Assembly: GCF_000346465.2 (NCBI RefSeq)
Contig: NC_034009.1
Span: 4,204,158 to 4,268,157 of the forward strand
Source: Prunus persica
Lineage: Eukaryota > Streptophyta > Magnoliopsida > Rosales > Rosaceae
Direction: 5' to 3'
Length of the DNA stretch: 64,000 nt
In this document: one piece after another, positions 22,901 through 33,338 of the stretch
How the letters are laid out: every line of letters starts with the position of its first letter
How positions within the stretch are numbered: the first letter of the stretch is position 1
Notes under the pieces: generated by a model
Told to the model about the DNA's origin: nothing
Databases searched by the model: none
The model's input: only the letters and a program-made list of their open reading frames with translations
Made by a program: the position numbers and the translations under genes

Positions 22901-23758
22901 CTTGCCATAATGTAACTTGTCACAATGCTTACAAGCTGCTATGTTACCATCATTAGGCTTCCAATGTTTTTGAAAGCTTTGATTTCCAGGAGCACTTTTC
23001 TGAAAACTCTGATTTTCAGAAAGACTCTCATTCTTAGGCTTCTTTTCTTCTACATTCAGACTAGCAAAGGCTCTTTCTGAAGAATTCTCAGTGTGCCTAT
23101 CCAATCTGAGCTCAAAGCTCTTCAAGGAAGCAACCACTTCTTGAACTTCCAGAGTTTCAAGATCCTTTGAGTGCTCTATCACAGAGCATATAGAATCATA
23201 GGACTTAGGCAGACTAAACAATAGCTTCTGCACAATTCTCTCCCTAGATAACTCCTCACCATAACTCTTCATTTGATTCATCATATTAAACAATCTAACC
23301 AGATAGACAGATAGAGATTCACTATCCTTCATGCGAGCATATTCAAATTCCCTACGCAACCCTTGCAATTTAACATTTCGTACCTGTTTATCTCCTCTGA
23401 ATTCCAGTTTCAATATATCCCAAGCTCCCTTCGAGGTCTCCTCATTCACAATCCTTGGGAATAGCTGATCTGAAACTGCGCTTTGGATTAATCCAAGTGC
23501 ACGAGCATCCTTCATCAGAATCTGAGCCACCATGGACTTCTCAGTTTCTGCAGCCTCTTCTTTTTCTTTCTTCATGCCTGAGTCATCTAGCCCATTCTCG
23601 ACCAGATCCCACAAACCGTGCGATTTCAAAATAGTTTTCATTCGAATACTCCAGAATTCGTAGTTTTCTCCATTAAAAACTGGTGTTCGAAGCTCAGCTG
23701 CTCCAGATCCTGCCATATGAGACATCTTGATGCAAGAATTCGCTACTTCGATCTCCAA
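19904..23758 (-). CDS. Copia gag-pol polyprotein, 1284 residues, broken at 3' end
   Basis: One long frame holds the Copia domain order. The gag/UBN2 region comes first ([15 protein letters not shown] near 28-42), then a zinc knuckle [14 protein letters not shown] (about 293-306), protease [11 protein letters not shown] (about 343), the integrase zinc finger and core ([15 protein letters not shown] near 603, [10 protein letters not shown]), reverse transcriptase with YVDDI (about 1055) and RNase H (GYCDSDWAG, near 1216). Products would copy and integrate the element. The frame stops at LRFILEDF, where homologues continue with a DNKSAI block; that part falls at or in the gap. The rest of the tail is readable beyond the gap. 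The stop may be real or a gap-edge assembly error. All enzymatic motifs are otherwise intact. Confidence 0.95.
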   Translation of the reverse strand: MEIEVANSCIKMSHMAGSGAAELRTPVFNGENYEFWSIRMKTILKSHGLWDLVENGLDDSGMKKEKEEAAETEKSMVAQILMKDARALGLIQSAVSDQLFPRIVNEETSKGAWDILKLEFRGDKQVRNVKLQGLRREFEYARMKDSESLSVYLVRLFNMMNQMKSYGEELSRERIVQKLLFSLPKSYDSICSVIEHSKDLETLEVQEVVASLKSFELRLDRHTENSSERAFASLNVEEKKPKNESLSENQSFQKSAPGNQSFQKHWKPNDGNIAACKHCDKLHYGKCWYEGKPKCHGCGKFGHMVRDCNGNRNAHRVNYANEMEEIGTLFYVCNAATYVKVNHSWYIDSGCSNHMTGDEGLLVNVQRDLTYKVKMGTGEVVSVTGKGTLVIKTKVGKKHIHEVMLVPGLEENLLSVGQMMAHGYHLVFGENMVRIYDDQSMENLIVEVQMTNNRCFPLTMMPASELVLKASVTHCLQIWHKRLGHLNERSMKLLENQGMVHGLPHLEQMSVVCDGCMQGKQHRDSFPLESTWRASNPLELVHTDICGPMKTESLSGNRYFLLFTDDHTRMSWAYFIRNKSSALECFMKFKAMTELQSGFKIKSLRSDRGGEFLSGEFNSFCEDSGIQRQLTVAYSPQQNGVAERKNRTVVEMAKSMLHEKGIPYEFWAEAVNTAVYLLNRCPTKALNKVTPFEAFTGRKPGVAHLKIFGSPCHVLIPSALRHKLEENSHKCIFVGYGLCEKGYRLFDPRNRKIILSRDVKFDEESLWKWENAREGEITVLVPTGNQDYALNPDLIAPLQIHEEVIAPEEPSQSLETQTQADGDPTLHDESIEGSSQAIDHTPKKWKSINDIMAQCNMCIMEPENFEEADLDESWRRAMEAELEMIEKNNTWQLVERPFNKPVIGVKWIYKTKLNLDGTVQKNKARFVAKGYSQKPGIDYNETFAPVARLDTIRTLIALAAQKEWQLYQLDVKSAFLNGVLKEEVYVEQPQGFEKKNEEIKVYKLNKALYGLKQAPRAWYDEIDSYFNMAGFKKSPSEATLHIKTDEGSGILIVSLYVDDIVYTGSCVKMLEEFKNDMMRHYEMTDLGLLYHFLGMGVVQTEKYIFLHQKKYAMKVVEKFGLKGCKSVATPLVANERLCKEDGSEMADESEYRQIVGSLLYLTATRPDIMFASSLLARFMHNPTRKHMGTAKRVLRYVQGTLEYGVEYKKGKAATLIGYCDSDWAGSEDDRRSTSGYVFTLGSGMFSWASIKQNTVALSTAEAEYVSAAEATSQAKWLRFILEDF

Positions 23759-23845
23759 ATCAGCTCAACGATAGCTCAGATCGAGCTCGATTTACTGTTC
23801 ACAGATCACGCCCAGCTCAATCAATCGAACCTGGCTCTGAGGCCA

Positions 23846-24256
23846 TGATAGAATTCATAGATTTTGGATGTGTTTGGGAGAGAAATGAGAGAACGTTGCT
23901 CTCTGTGTAAGAACAGAAAAGAAATTGAAGTAAAAATGAAGTCAGCTGTTTTTCATTGTATACCAAAAAAAGGAGATATATCCGTTGAGGAGAGAGAAGT
24001 GAGATTCTTCTCTAACTGCCTCAATACAAAACTCAATCCTAGCCATTGAACTATCATCCTATAAGATGATTACACTTGTCTCAATCTAAACCCTCACTTA
24101 AAGAGCCACTTGGATTCTAATCCAAGGGTCCTTATTACTAGCAGCAGAAACTAAAGTTTTTTTAAAAGAAAATCTAAACAACAGAAACATTTAAGTGAAC
24201 TGGAAATAGGCGGCAAAGAGGATTTTTGGCTCAGCTCAAAGGGTTACACATCAACA
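23846..24256 (-). repeat. 5' LTR of the Copia element
   Basis: 411 bp, same sequence by eye as 19,205-19,615. It is followed on the element's sense strand by the primer-binding site and a short leader before the ATG at 23,758. Confidence 0.95.
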
Positions 24257-24325
24257 ATTTTGGCCCTGCAGATTTTTGTGTGGGGTGCTGCTGGGTGGGA
24301 AAAACAGAGAAGCAAATTGAAAGGG
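24257..24325 (+). pseudogene. TOPLESS-related C-terminal fragment, right of Copia
   Basis: After GCCCTGCAG the frame reads IFVWGAAGWEKQRSK, matching the TPL/TPR text that follows VSSGADA. It is the continuation of the 19,036-19,128 piece. The intervening host bases look like a decayed intron, so the Copia landed in an already dead gene or its intron. Confidence 0.75.
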
Positions 24326-24680
24326 ATGAAATAATGATCAAAACCAATATTCTTGATGCAGTTAACTGAAGAGCTGGAGTCAAACTTATGAGCAATGAAA
24401 AGGAACCATTTTGCAGTCTAGGTACACTAAGTTTAATTCTTCAAAAAAAGGACCCTCACATTTTTCCTCTCAACCTGATTTGATGTCTCCAATATGTCAA
24501 TATGAAATAGAAATAACAATCACTATGCAACGAAGATCTATTTCCAGATCAGAAAGCAAAATTTCGTTGAGGCCACTGACAAGTGAGAACATATTTTTGA
24601 AGCTTCTTATAATCTATACATAAACAATATTAAAAAATACCATGTTCTGCATGTTTTTGCTTCATTATTGACAGCAATTG
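24317..24680. repeat. Copy of the 17,296-17,510 repeat
   Basis: Shares TTGAAAGGGATGAAATAATG, AACTGAAGA-CTGG and CCTGATTTGATGTCT with 17,296-17,510, with small indels. Non-coding. Confidence 0.75.
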
Positions 24681-25534
24681 TTGGTACTAAGCAATGAATC
24701 CCATCCTTTATTTACAATTAAGAATCATACAAGACATCAACTATACATTCAAAACCATATAGAAAAGATGAAATTTTTGACGATCATTCGTGTTCAGCTC
24801 AACACATGACCTCTATCAAATACAAGGGCATTATCAATTCTCACAAAAACAAGGACATTCTTCATGCTGTTCTCTGAGTTGTAAGTGACATGTTGCAGGA
24901 TATTCATTGGAGAAGTGCAGCAGAGAAGGATTCGATCAACTGATATGTTGTATGGCACATTCGAATCATGATCCACTGGGGAAACAACAGGCGACTGCTG
25001 GAAATGATTACTGTTTAGATGATCATTTCCTTCATTCTCATTGCCTGGAAAGGGCTGTGGTTGTATTTCAGTGCTCATGTCATTTATGTTGACAGGGAAG
25101 CTTGTATTGCAGCCAGCACCAAGCAGGGTGTCTTGCTCTAGTGAAATGTTGCATTGTGCTGTGATATAATCAATCAATTGTTGGTCTTCTAACCCACAAG
25201 GGGCCTAAGCCTCTCAGTCAGATTTTGCATAATGATGGCATATCTACAGAGAATTTATTTAATAATGGATATTTCTTTAAAGAACAATCTTTCTAATCTC
25301 ATAATATGCAGAGATAATAATCTTCCAAAAGCCACAAGAGACCTCAATTTCTGAAATTCTTGTTACAATAATTCCTCAAAAGCTCCTTCACCCAGCCAAG
25401 TTTCGACCCCGCATTCATAACATTGTAGCAAATTCACAATCAGACCATTCAAACCAACAGGAAGTGAAACTAAAAATAAAATCATTCCAATTATGGTAGC
25501 AAAACTCACAAGACAGAAAATAATCCCCAAGTTA
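24679..25534. repeat. Duplicated block, copy 1
   Basis: Starts TTGGTACTAAGCAATGAATCC. It is collinear with 33,339-34,057 and then, after extra sequence in the second copy, with 34,450-34,586. A third partial copy of the right part is at 34,885-34,980. Differences are few, so the duplication is young. Confidence 0.85.
24794..25187 (-). pseudogene. Unidentified terminal exon, copy 1
   Basis: A frame of about 130 codons starts after a likely AG acceptor (TTAG then GCCCCTTGTGGG, near 25,206) and ends at the stop at 24,794. It reads LEDQQLIDYITAQCNI near the start and ends NALVFDRGHVLS. I do not recognise the family. A near-identical copy lies at 33,453-33,836. The surrounding 720 bp (24,679-25,399) match 33,339-34,057. 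Upstream text reading NLLQCYECGVETWLGEGAFEELL (25,470-25,385) may be an earlier exon. Both copies keep the frame open, which argues for a recent duplication or selection, but no complete gene is seen at either site. Confidence 0.5.
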
Positions 25535-25807
25535 CTGATCCTCTACAAATGAATGGTGTTATCAAACTCCGACAGATACTGATTGAATGCATCTGGATTT
25601 CCAGTTTCTATTAAATCCATTCCCATCCTGTCCAAAGCCTCAATAGATTTGTGTACAGAAAAGAGAGTGAATTGTTAGGAAGAGCTAACCTTTACGTTGT
25701 TGATAAACGTGAGTCGCTAAAACCCCAGCTTCATGTATTTGCAGACACGCCAGACCAGCCAGGAAACAAGAAATCAAAATTTTAAAAACGCCATTCAAGT
25801 TTTCCAA

Positions 25808-26255
25808 AAATGGGCTGCCTAGGTGGGCTAGGCGGGTCCCTTTTTGTTTTCCTTTTTTTTTTTTAAGTACGGCCGGGCGGCTATACCTGTTCGGCGAAAC
25901 AGCCGCAAGTCGCCAGCGGTGGCCTTTTTTAAAATTATAAGTAGTATAGCCGCGCGGCTATACTCACTTGAGTTTTAAAATAAAAATAGTATAGCCGTTC
26001 GGCTACTTTGATTTTTTTTGACACGTGGTCTTCTTTAGATTATAAATAGTATAGCCGCTCGGCTATACTCAGCGTTGTTTTAAAAAAAAATTAGTATAGC
26101 CGCTCGGCTATACGTTTATTTTTTGGCACGTCGCGAAACAGGCACTAGAAGCCAGCGGTGGTCTTTTTAAAATTATAAATAGTATAGCCGTGCGGCTATA
26201 CTCGAATTTCCCGAATTTTTTATTATAAAAATAGTATAGCCGCGGCGGCCACTAT
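25808..26255. repeat. Palindrome array B (seven units) with minisatellite
   Basis: A short GGGCTAGGCGG tract (25,808-25,840) leads into seven palindromes starting at about 25,866, 25,943, 25,988, 26,048, 26,093, 26,181 and 26,233. Four are perfect over both 10-nt arms or nearly so, with centres CG, CT, CT and TG. Units come in pairs about 45 bp apart, separated by a longer spacer with CACGT...GCCAGCGGTGG text, so there is a higher-order repeat also seen in array A. No coding potential. Confidence 0.88.
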
Positions 26256-26259
26256 TCAA

Positions 26260-27250
26260 TTGAATAGTGACAAACCTTGCCTTTGCCTTGCCCTTACCCT
26301 TTGGGTTGGAGGTTCTCTAAGCCCAAAAACTTTTATATAAGCTGGCCATTACAAATTCATCCCAAAGAAATGAAGAAATCCTAGAAATGTCCCACTAGCC
26401 TTAACCAGAAGAAATAGATAAACAAAAAGGCAAAGGCCAGTATACACTTGGGCTGGACTTTAGACAAGTCCAATTTCAAGTACTATAGCTTTTCTTCTTT
26501 TCCTTTTTTCTTTTTGTTAAGTGATTTTGAAGAGTAATTCTGGCTACCTTCCTCTTCTTCCATTTCCATTCATTTTGTGCCATGTGTAATCCACTAACAA
26601 AAAAGTTTATGTATTTAATATGTTAAAAAAAAATTATTCACTTTACAAGGAAAAATACATACATTTATTTGTGAGTGGAATACATGTGGCACAAAATTAA
26701 TGAAAAAGGTAAGAGGGAAGGTATCTAGCATTCCACTTAATTGAATGAAAAAAACTAAAAAAGAAACAAATAATGAATTATACAAAATCATTATCGCTAT
26801 AAGAAATTAGTTTATTTTTTGATTTTGTTTAGCTAATGTTTTTAGCTTTCTTTGACAAACATGTAATCTTATATGTAATCAATCAAGTTCAAAAATTTTA
26901 GGCTAGTCCATGTCAGTACCAAAATAACTACTATGACTGAGATCAAGATTCTAATGGCTCGATGAGATCAACATTCTAATGGCTCGATGCAATCAAAGCT
27001 CACTTAAGGTAAATCTTTCATTACTACATTGCATGCATTATAGGCATAGGGAAGAGATGGGGGTGCTTGGAGTGGAGAGCGCGGTGCGAGGACTTGGGAA
27101 TTTGTTTAATTAACTTTTATTTTGGAATAAGTTTTCTTATTTATTTTAATTATCTATAAACAAATAAACTCATTTTTCCTCTTTTCCACGTTGCACAAAT
27201 TTGGCATCCACGTCAGTGAAAGCATTAGATAGTTCGGGTCTAGCATTGAA
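26260..27250. other. Intergenic, no gene recognised
   Basis: Begins with GAATAGTGACAAACCTTGCC, a MITE-like terminus. The phrase ATCAA-ATTCTAATGGCTCGATG is repeated at 26,943 and 26,968. Otherwise AT-rich without supported ORFs. Confidence 0.4.
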
Positions 27251-27260
27251 ACTTTTAAAG

Positions 27261-28300
27261 TATGAATTTTTTTTTAAAAAAAATTTTGAGAAGGAGAATT
27301 CATTCATAAAATCATTGACATACAAAGAGCGACATGATACAATGGCCTTGTTAAAACTTTCATAGGATAACCTCATGGAACAAACCCCATGAAAGGAAAG
27401 AGTACCACACATGTCATGGACTAACAAGAGAGTCCAATTCAAGTATGTCATGAACTAACAAGAGAGTCCAATTCAAGTCACTTTGGACCATTACAACAAA
27501 AGAACAAGTAAAATATGAAAACTTACACAAGGACCTCCGACAAGATCCGCAACTAGAGACCAACACAATAAACCCACATGAAAAGACCGCAGAAACCCCA
27601 AATAGTAAACCCACAAGAGAATACCGCAGAATATACCAACTGTCAAAAGAAGCCTTCTATGAGCAAAATCATAGTCCTTTGACACCCACACAAATTGTAA
27701 GACATACCATAGCAAAAACTAGGAGAGAACACGGAGAAGGAACACAGAAAAAATAATAAAAAGACCTCTTAGAAGCACTCCACTTCAACTCAGAACCTGA
27801 CAAAGAAAACCTCCTATGACCAAGCATAGTTCTTCGGTCAGCGCAGAGTAGAGAAGAGCACCACATCTTAACAACTACCACAAGCCTCGTTGTTTCCGCC
27901 GCCGTTAAAACAGAGACAAAACATCAGCCACCAAGTATCACAATTCTTCCAATGAGACACACAATCCAGCGTCACTACTGTCGCCGCCGCTGAGACAAAG
28001 ACAACACCAATCACCTAGAACACTGCAAAAACAACAAAACAAAACAAATAGACAAACAGACCTAGATCCAAACAGATCTAGACTATCTGGGGAGGGGAAG
28101 GGGATGAGAAGAGTGGATAAGAGGAAGGGAAAAGATGGGAGAAAAAGAATGGGAGATGAGGAGAGGAAAGGGAAGATAGGTGGAGGGGAGAAGGGGCAGT
28201 GGTCACCTCCCCCCTTAACTTCCTTGCGGTTGGTTGACAGCAAGAAGAAAGAGACCAGGGTGCGGCTAGGGTCTTTGAAGTATGAACTGTTAAACTGACA
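27261..28300 (-). mobile_element. Non-coding LINE-like retroposon, copy 1
   Basis: On the minus strand it starts near 28,280 with a CCCTAGCCGCACCC leader and a pyrimidine-rich stretch. It runs without a conserved ORF and ends GTATCATGTCGCTCTTTGTATG... followed by an A-run (T-run at 27,270). The 3' end is shared with 37,267-37,420. The tail and shared 3' end suggest retroposition by a LINE machinery. The ORFs over it are low-complexity. Confidence 0.5.
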
Positions 28301-28389
28301 CAAAATGCCTACTGGGTGGGGAAAAACTATAATCAACCTATTTTTACAAACATCGACAGCAGTCATTAGGGAATACATAATTTACTCAA

Positions 28390-28630
28390 ATTTCTTTTTT
28401 TAAAGAAACAGAATTTTATTGAAAATGAAATTAACGACCATTACAATTCTCGGATCAAAAGATCCTAAATTAAAGTCGGCAGAATTTCCAACCACACAAG
28501 GCATCATGAGTAAGACCTAAAGTAAAACGTGCAAATGGATGAGTTATGCCATTACAAGTACGGGGCACATTATTAACATTTGACCAAATTTCATAAGGTA
28601 CAAATTGTAATTCACCCTTCAATTTTTAAA
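28390..28630 (-). mobile_element. LINE 3' fragment with RNase H tail remnant
   Basis: On the minus strand a decayed frame reads NVNNVPRTCNGITHPFARF and then GLTHDALCGW, resembling the RNase H C-terminus of plant LINEs. A polyA-like run follows (T-run at 28,393). It lies just downstream of SPH gene 3. Confidence 0.5.
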
Positions 28631-28673
28631 AATCTGTAATAATAATGAGTCCTCTCATGATACTCCCAAGACC

Positions 28674-29069
28674 CTAATTTTTGTTCCACTGATGGCAGAC
28701 ACCCTGAACGCCATACAAGCAAGGTCCGTTTTCAACAATAGTCCAAAAGCATTTGCTACAATCGTCCCTACCGTTCTTGTAAACATCGAAATGATGAAAC
28801 TCATTCCCCCACTGAAAGCTGCAGAAGAACAATGAGGTTCCCATAACATTTGTTTTGAAACGGAACTCATAGCTCTCCGTTGGACGAACTATCTGCTCCC
28901 CTAGGTCATGCGCACCGGATTTACAGTGGACCTTCATGTCCACTTTACTTGCCAACGAGTTGGTGATTCTGAGTCTTTTGGTCCTAGGAATTTGAACGTC
29001 GGCCTCAGTACTTGTAATTAAAAGCACAACTAGCAGTGCCATAACAACATTTCTGATAGGAGGGCTCAT
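28674..29069 (-). CDS. S-protein homologue 3 (diverged, six Cys)
   Basis: A 131-residue secreted S1-family protein. I start it at the Met at 29,069 (MSPPIRN), because a clean hydrophobic signal peptide (VVMALLVVLLITSTEA) follows directly; a longer frame from 29,171 would put 34 charged residues ahead of it. Family marks: RLRITNSL near 32-39, CKSGAHDLG at 49-57, EFRFKTN and FFCSFQW (Cys 83), HFDVY. Cysteines are at 49, 83, 104, 107, 117 and 125. The last pair is extra compared with the four-Cys relatives, and the CGG block is replaced by CSKCFW. A TATA box (TATAAAATG, minus strand near 29,163) fits. Confidence 0.85.
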   Translation of the reverse strand: MSPPIRNVVMALLVVLLITSTEADVQIPRTKRLRITNSLASKVDMKVHCKSGAHDLGEQIVRPTESYEFRFKTNVMGTSLFFCSFQWGNEFHHFDVYKNGRDDCSKCFWTIVENGPCLYGVQGVCHQWNKN

Positions 29070-29459
29070 TTTTGTTTCCTGCAGGAAAACGGTTCTTTTT
29101 TTCTTTTGGAATTCTTTTGATTGAAGCAGGACAAAGTTCAAGAGGACCTTGTCGTTCATTTTATAGTACAAAATGATGGGTTTCCCTCGTTAGTAGAGGA
29201 GAGAAAAAGAAGGAAAATAAATATTAAAATAAAATGAAAGAAAGGACTAGAAAATTTGAAGAAAACGAATGGAAGAGAAAATGAGAAAAACTCTCCCTCA
29301 TGCCAGGCCACCAATTAGTTAGGAATGTTGGCTATAAAAGCAGTTGTTTTTCTTTCAGTTCAATGCATCCCGTAGAAAACCAAAACTTAGACAGTTTGAG
29401 AGATAAGAAAGCCTCACTTGTGTGAGAGAGAAAATCCTCTTGAGAGAAAAACCAACAGA

Positions 29460-30240
29460 TAGTTTAGCCACCGGTGTTTGGTGACATTATTATTGTATTC
29501 CCATTATTTTTCTTAGTGGAAGATAGAGTGTTAATTTTTGCCCATTTTATTTACACAAGGCTGGAAGAAGTCAGATCCTTAAAGTGTCATATTTATTTAG
29601 TGGCTCTTTGTTTTTTTGTCATCTTTCCCAACACAAAATTTACTCTGTGTGTGTATATTAGATAAGGCTTATCCATGCAGGAATCAATAAGCCATTTCCT
29701 AATTCTCCTGGAAATCTAAAGGCTATCCGTTTTCTTATATAAAATTAAAGGTGTAATTAGATTCCAATCATTGAGAACCTAATATTTGGATTAATAAGAG
29801 TTTGTGTCTATTCCTATTATAGTTTTAGTCTTTAATTTTTGGCCGCCAGCAATTTATTCCCAAAAAAAATTTATGGATGCACAAATGAGAAATGATATCG
29901 TGTAAGCCTTTCCAAACTTGGAGACAAATTCTTTAGTACTCAAACTCTCCTTGTTATATAGGGAGGAAACCTGCGTTCAAGATTGAAGATGACCACTTTT
30001 TATGGGACAAAATCGAAATGTTATTAGCCATTTTTGTGCTCTTCATATTTGGTGACTAGGATTGGATTGTGTTAGATTTATATTGGATTCGCAATGATGA
30101 CATTGTTTGGTGAGTATGATAAGTAGTAGGATTGGATTTGCTAAATCCAATGCCATGTTTGGTGCTAAAAAATGAATGTGGATAGAACACAAGATAATCC
30201 CACCATATTCCCATAACTGAACAACAATTATGTTTTCTCA
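29460..30240. other. Intergenic, no gene recognised
   Basis: A TATA-like GGCTATAAAAGC on the plus strand at about 29,334 is followed by LTR-leader-like text (GAGAGAGAAAATCCTCTTGAGAG), but no ORF follows. It may be an LTR remnant. Confidence 0.35.
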
Positions 30241-30242
30241 AT

Positions 30243-30467
30243 GAGTAATGCTATTTAGACACACAACATTGACCACCTTAATTGATCATCTTATGTAGTA
30301 ACTGATGTGTCTTGTCATGTCAATTAATGAATGTTGTCATGAGGCCACTCACTAGGAATGCTAAGGTTTTTTAATTTGTTTTTTAATTGACATGGCATGA
30401 CACATCAGTTGCCACATAAAGTGGTCAATTAAAGTGGTCAATGTTGTGTGTCCAAATAACATTACTC
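30243..30467. mobile_element. MITE with long inverted repeats
   Basis: GAGTAATGCTATTTAGACAC... at the left pairs with the reverse of ...GTGTCCAAATAACATTACTC at the right. The arms of about 85 bp include ACACAACATTGACCAC and GACATG. No ORF. A decayed relative may lie at 8965-9000. Confidence 0.8.
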
Positions 30468-30710
30468 TTACATAAAACTTGATTTTGGGCTGAAATTTAT
30501 TATACATTTCATTTTGACGATAGTAAATGAATTCCTTGTGATCTCTCAACGACGTCGTGTCGACGACGATCTCCCTCTCTCCCACTCCCAGTCGTGCCTG
30601 CGGAAACGCTATCAGTCCTTCTAGGGTTTTTTCTTTTGACAGAAAGAGCTCGGAACCTGAGAGCTGTAATGGTGCGGTGGGTTCCGTAAAGAGCACCATA
30701 ACAACGATAA

Positions 30711-30820
30711 ATGGAAAACTCTGACTCTGACTAGCCAAAGAAGAAGAGGCCTCATTTAAACTCACTTTCGCCCACCATGGCTCGTAGCTCCACCACTTCT
30801 CCACCCAATAACCATAGCGT

Positions 30821-30875
<55 letters not shown>

Positions 30876-32330
30876 TTACAGTCTGCTTGGTTACTGACGG
30901 AAAAATGCTTTTGATCAAATTTTTTGGTTTAAGAAAAAAAGGTGTTTTATTTTTTAAAAAAAATTACTGTGATTGATGGGTGATTGGAGTTTGGGCAATT
31001 TCTGCTTTGGATGTGCTTTTGAGAATGTGAAAAATTGTGCTCTGCTCTGTTTGGTTGTTGAGGAAGTGTAAGAAAAGGGATATAAGTTACAGAATTGGAA
31101 TTTTTGGAGTATAGGGTGTAGGTTAGAGGGTTTCTGTTTATTAATTGTGTAATTGGGGCAGTGAAGCATCATTACTCTCTAAGTTGATGAAGTCACTTCT
31201 GAAGTTAGTATGCTTTTTCATAAAAAAGCATGCATTTAGATGAGTGCACATTGATAGTTCAATGCATTTCAAGTACACTTCAATTTTGATTTGAGATAGG
31301 AAGTAGATTGAAATGTATTAGTATTTTGTGTACGTACTATACGTGCCCAGGTCGATCTCCAGTACCAGAACCAGAGACTTCTTCAGCAAATAGCAGTTCT
31401 CCAGCGGCAGTTCTCCAGCGGAGGAGATGTTTCTTTGTAGACTCCTACAAAGAGATTCTATAGAAGCTAATGGCAATGATGAAATTGCTAAATATGTTGA
31501 AGAAGCTCTCACTTTGCGTCATACGTCTACTAGGGAGTTGTTAAAACTCTAGGAACATACCATTTATTCTCATAGGGCAAAAACAGAGAGCATAGTCCAC
31601 ACTTTGGATGGAAAGATATCTTCTGAAGGTCTGAGGTTCAATTGTAAATTCATTGTTGTACAACTAATTTCGTACAATAACTTTTTCATTTTTTAACACT
31701 TACTTTTTAAGGTGTAAGTGCGTGAGGAATTATGTACTGATTATAGGTTCTTTGTTTTTCTTGTGATTCTTAGATGATATCATCCAGTTAGCTAAGATTG
31801 ATGACTGAGAGGGAGGTTAAAAATCTGCGGGAAGCGATTCATATTCTTCACGTGAAGCAGAAAGAGTATGCTGATGTAATTCGGACTTGCCTTAGCAGCC
31901 AGTCAACAGATCAGTCTGAAATTAGCCGCATTACGGGTTTCTGAGATGGTTATAGTCACAAGCCTTGGTTTTTTATTTGCATATTTAGTAGGAATGTTTA
32001 ATCCTACACTTGATTACTGACGGCGCATATGTAATTTTGGTTTTTGTTTTTCATATTTTCGCATTACAAGAAAATCTGAACCTAGGATCTATACTTCAGC
32101 CCATCCAACCCATGTCACTTGAGCTAAGGCTCGTGGCAGTACATGTAAAGATTCAGCATCATATTTAAGACCTATAGAACTTTGCTCAATTTCTGACAGA
32201 GAGTAAGTCTCAAAGTTTACCACTGTTTGGTGATGCTACCTTTTGATTTTTTGTTGAATATGTAAATTTTCTGTTATGGGTGACAGGTGAGCTGGATGAC
32301 AGCATGACTCAACTAGAAGACAGTAGGAGG
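30711..32330 (+). pseudogene. HUB2/BRE1-like E3 ubiquitin ligase pseudogene
   Basis: Pieces match the N-terminal half of the plant H2B-ubiquitinating ligase HUB2 in order. MENSDSD then PKKKRPHLNSLSPTMARSS is at 30,711-30,817, with codon 8 a TAG. MFLCRLLQRDS and NDEIAKYVEEALTLRHTSTREL are at about 31,425-31,548, followed by TAG at 31,550. YSHRAKTESIVHTLDGKISSE runs to about 31,628. IIQLAKIDD is near 31,780, then a frame change to VKNLREAIHILHVKQKEYADVI to about 31,940. GELDDSMTQLEDSRR is at 32,287-32,330. Most coiled-coil exons and the C-terminal RING finger are missing. Introns survive in part. Functional HUB2 monoubiquitinates histone H2B; this copy cannot. Confidence 0.88.
30825..30873. repeat. 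(CT)n microsatellite
   Basis: About 24 CT units directly after HUB2 relic exon 1. The 185-codon minus-strand ORF that crosses it is an artefact (poly Arg-Glu). Confidence 0.95.
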
Positions 32331-32488
32331 AAAAAAAAAAAAAAGGGATTTGCCAACATTTTGTGGATCAAAGAATGTCTGTATAGTAATTACTTTCTAA
32401 ATTGTATCCATCGTAATTATGAAACTAAACCTAATTATAGCCTTTTTTCCTATTGCACTTGACAACCTTGCTCTTTTACTACGAGATA

Positions 32489-32560
32489 TATCAGTCCGCG
32501 CGGCTATACTTTTAAGAAATTCAAATGTGTTTAAAGGGTATAGTCGTGCGGCTATACTGT
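32489..32560. repeat. Two stray TATAGCCG palindromes
   Basis: Units at about 32,491 (left arm decayed, centre CG) and 32,538 (GTATAGTCG, TG, CGGCTATACT... pattern). Same family as arrays A and B. Confidence 0.75.
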
Positions 32561-32859
32561 TAAAATATTGGATAATTTTGCTTTTAGCAATTCTGAATGT
32601 ACCTTGGAAACATCATTCACAGTATGAGAGCATACAATTGCCATGTTTGCCATTCGGATACTCTGTCAGAGCATTTTCAGAGAGTGTCCGAATTTTACTC
32701 AAATTCTAGTTAAAATAACTAACCACTTAAAAGGTGGTTCCTCCAGCAACGCTCTCTATTTTATCTAACCTCAAATATTTATTATTTTAAATTCACTAAA
32801 AAATTTAAAAGAAAGAACTCAAAATGAAAAGTAGCCCACCACCGAACCTTTCTTTTTCT

Positions 32860-33060
32860 TTTCTCTCTCTCTCTTCCCTCCCCCCTCCCCCCCGCGTAGC
32901 TTCCAGCTTTCTCTTCTCTCTCTCTCTCTCTTTCCCTCTCCCTCTCTTGTGTAGCTTTCAAATTTGGTGAGCCTTGAATTTCTCTCTCCTTCTTGCTAGA
33001 TATAGTGAGCCAACATGGCGAGATCGGTAGCGAAGCTGCTGGAGTCATAAGGCACTCTCT
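32860..33060. other. Pyrimidine-rich leader-like DNA
   Basis: CT- and C-rich runs precede ATGGCGAGATCGGTAGCG (33,015), which opens MARSVAKLLES and stops. It might be a truncated gene start, but nothing downstream supports a gene. Confidence 0.3.
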
Positions 33061-33338
33061 ATATGCGGAGATATAATGTCTATGATGAAGGAAAATGCTA
33101 GATCATTATTCATTATCATATAAAAAAGGTACAACAAGCACCATATATGTATCTCTTCAATATGATTGATATATTTGCCAATGATCCTCGTACAACTTCT
33201 TGTATAAGAATTGAAGAAATATTATTACATAACATTCTATACTACTATTAGCTACTATATTTTCACATCAGAAAAATACTAAGATGCAAATTCAAAAAAT
33301 CATTGGTCTTATCATCGACCTCGAGGGTCTTGCCATCT

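Larger units (their letters stand above)
19205..24256 (-). mobile_element. Full-length Ty1/Copia retrotransposon, very young
   Basis: Two 411-bp LTRs (19,205-19,615 and 23,846-24,256) look identical by eye and have TG...CA ends. The host duplication ATTTT (19,200-19,204 and 24,257-24,261) is perfect. Read on the minus strand, the primer-binding site TGGCCTCAGAGCC follows the 5' LTR (23,845 downward), close to the usual initiator-tRNA-Met complement, and the polypurine tract AGAAGGGAG precedes the 3' LTR (19,624-19,616). It inserted into the TOPLESS-related relic. Assembly gap 2 lies inside it. Confidence 0.95.

Noticed and set aside
12929..24325. A functional spliced TOPLESS gene spanning the Copia insertion
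   Set aside because: In-frame stops, frame changes, a duplicated exon, a missing N-terminus and an antisense gene fragment in the middle exclude it.
27938..28378. 146-codon minus-strand ORF
   Set aside because: Low-complexity Pro/Ser/Phe text from the pyrimidine-rich leader of the retroposon; no domain.
30361..30918. 185-codon minus-strand ORF
   Set aside because: It is driven by the (CT)n run (poly Arg-Glu) and runs antisense to the HUB2 relic exon 1; part of it is MITE sequence.
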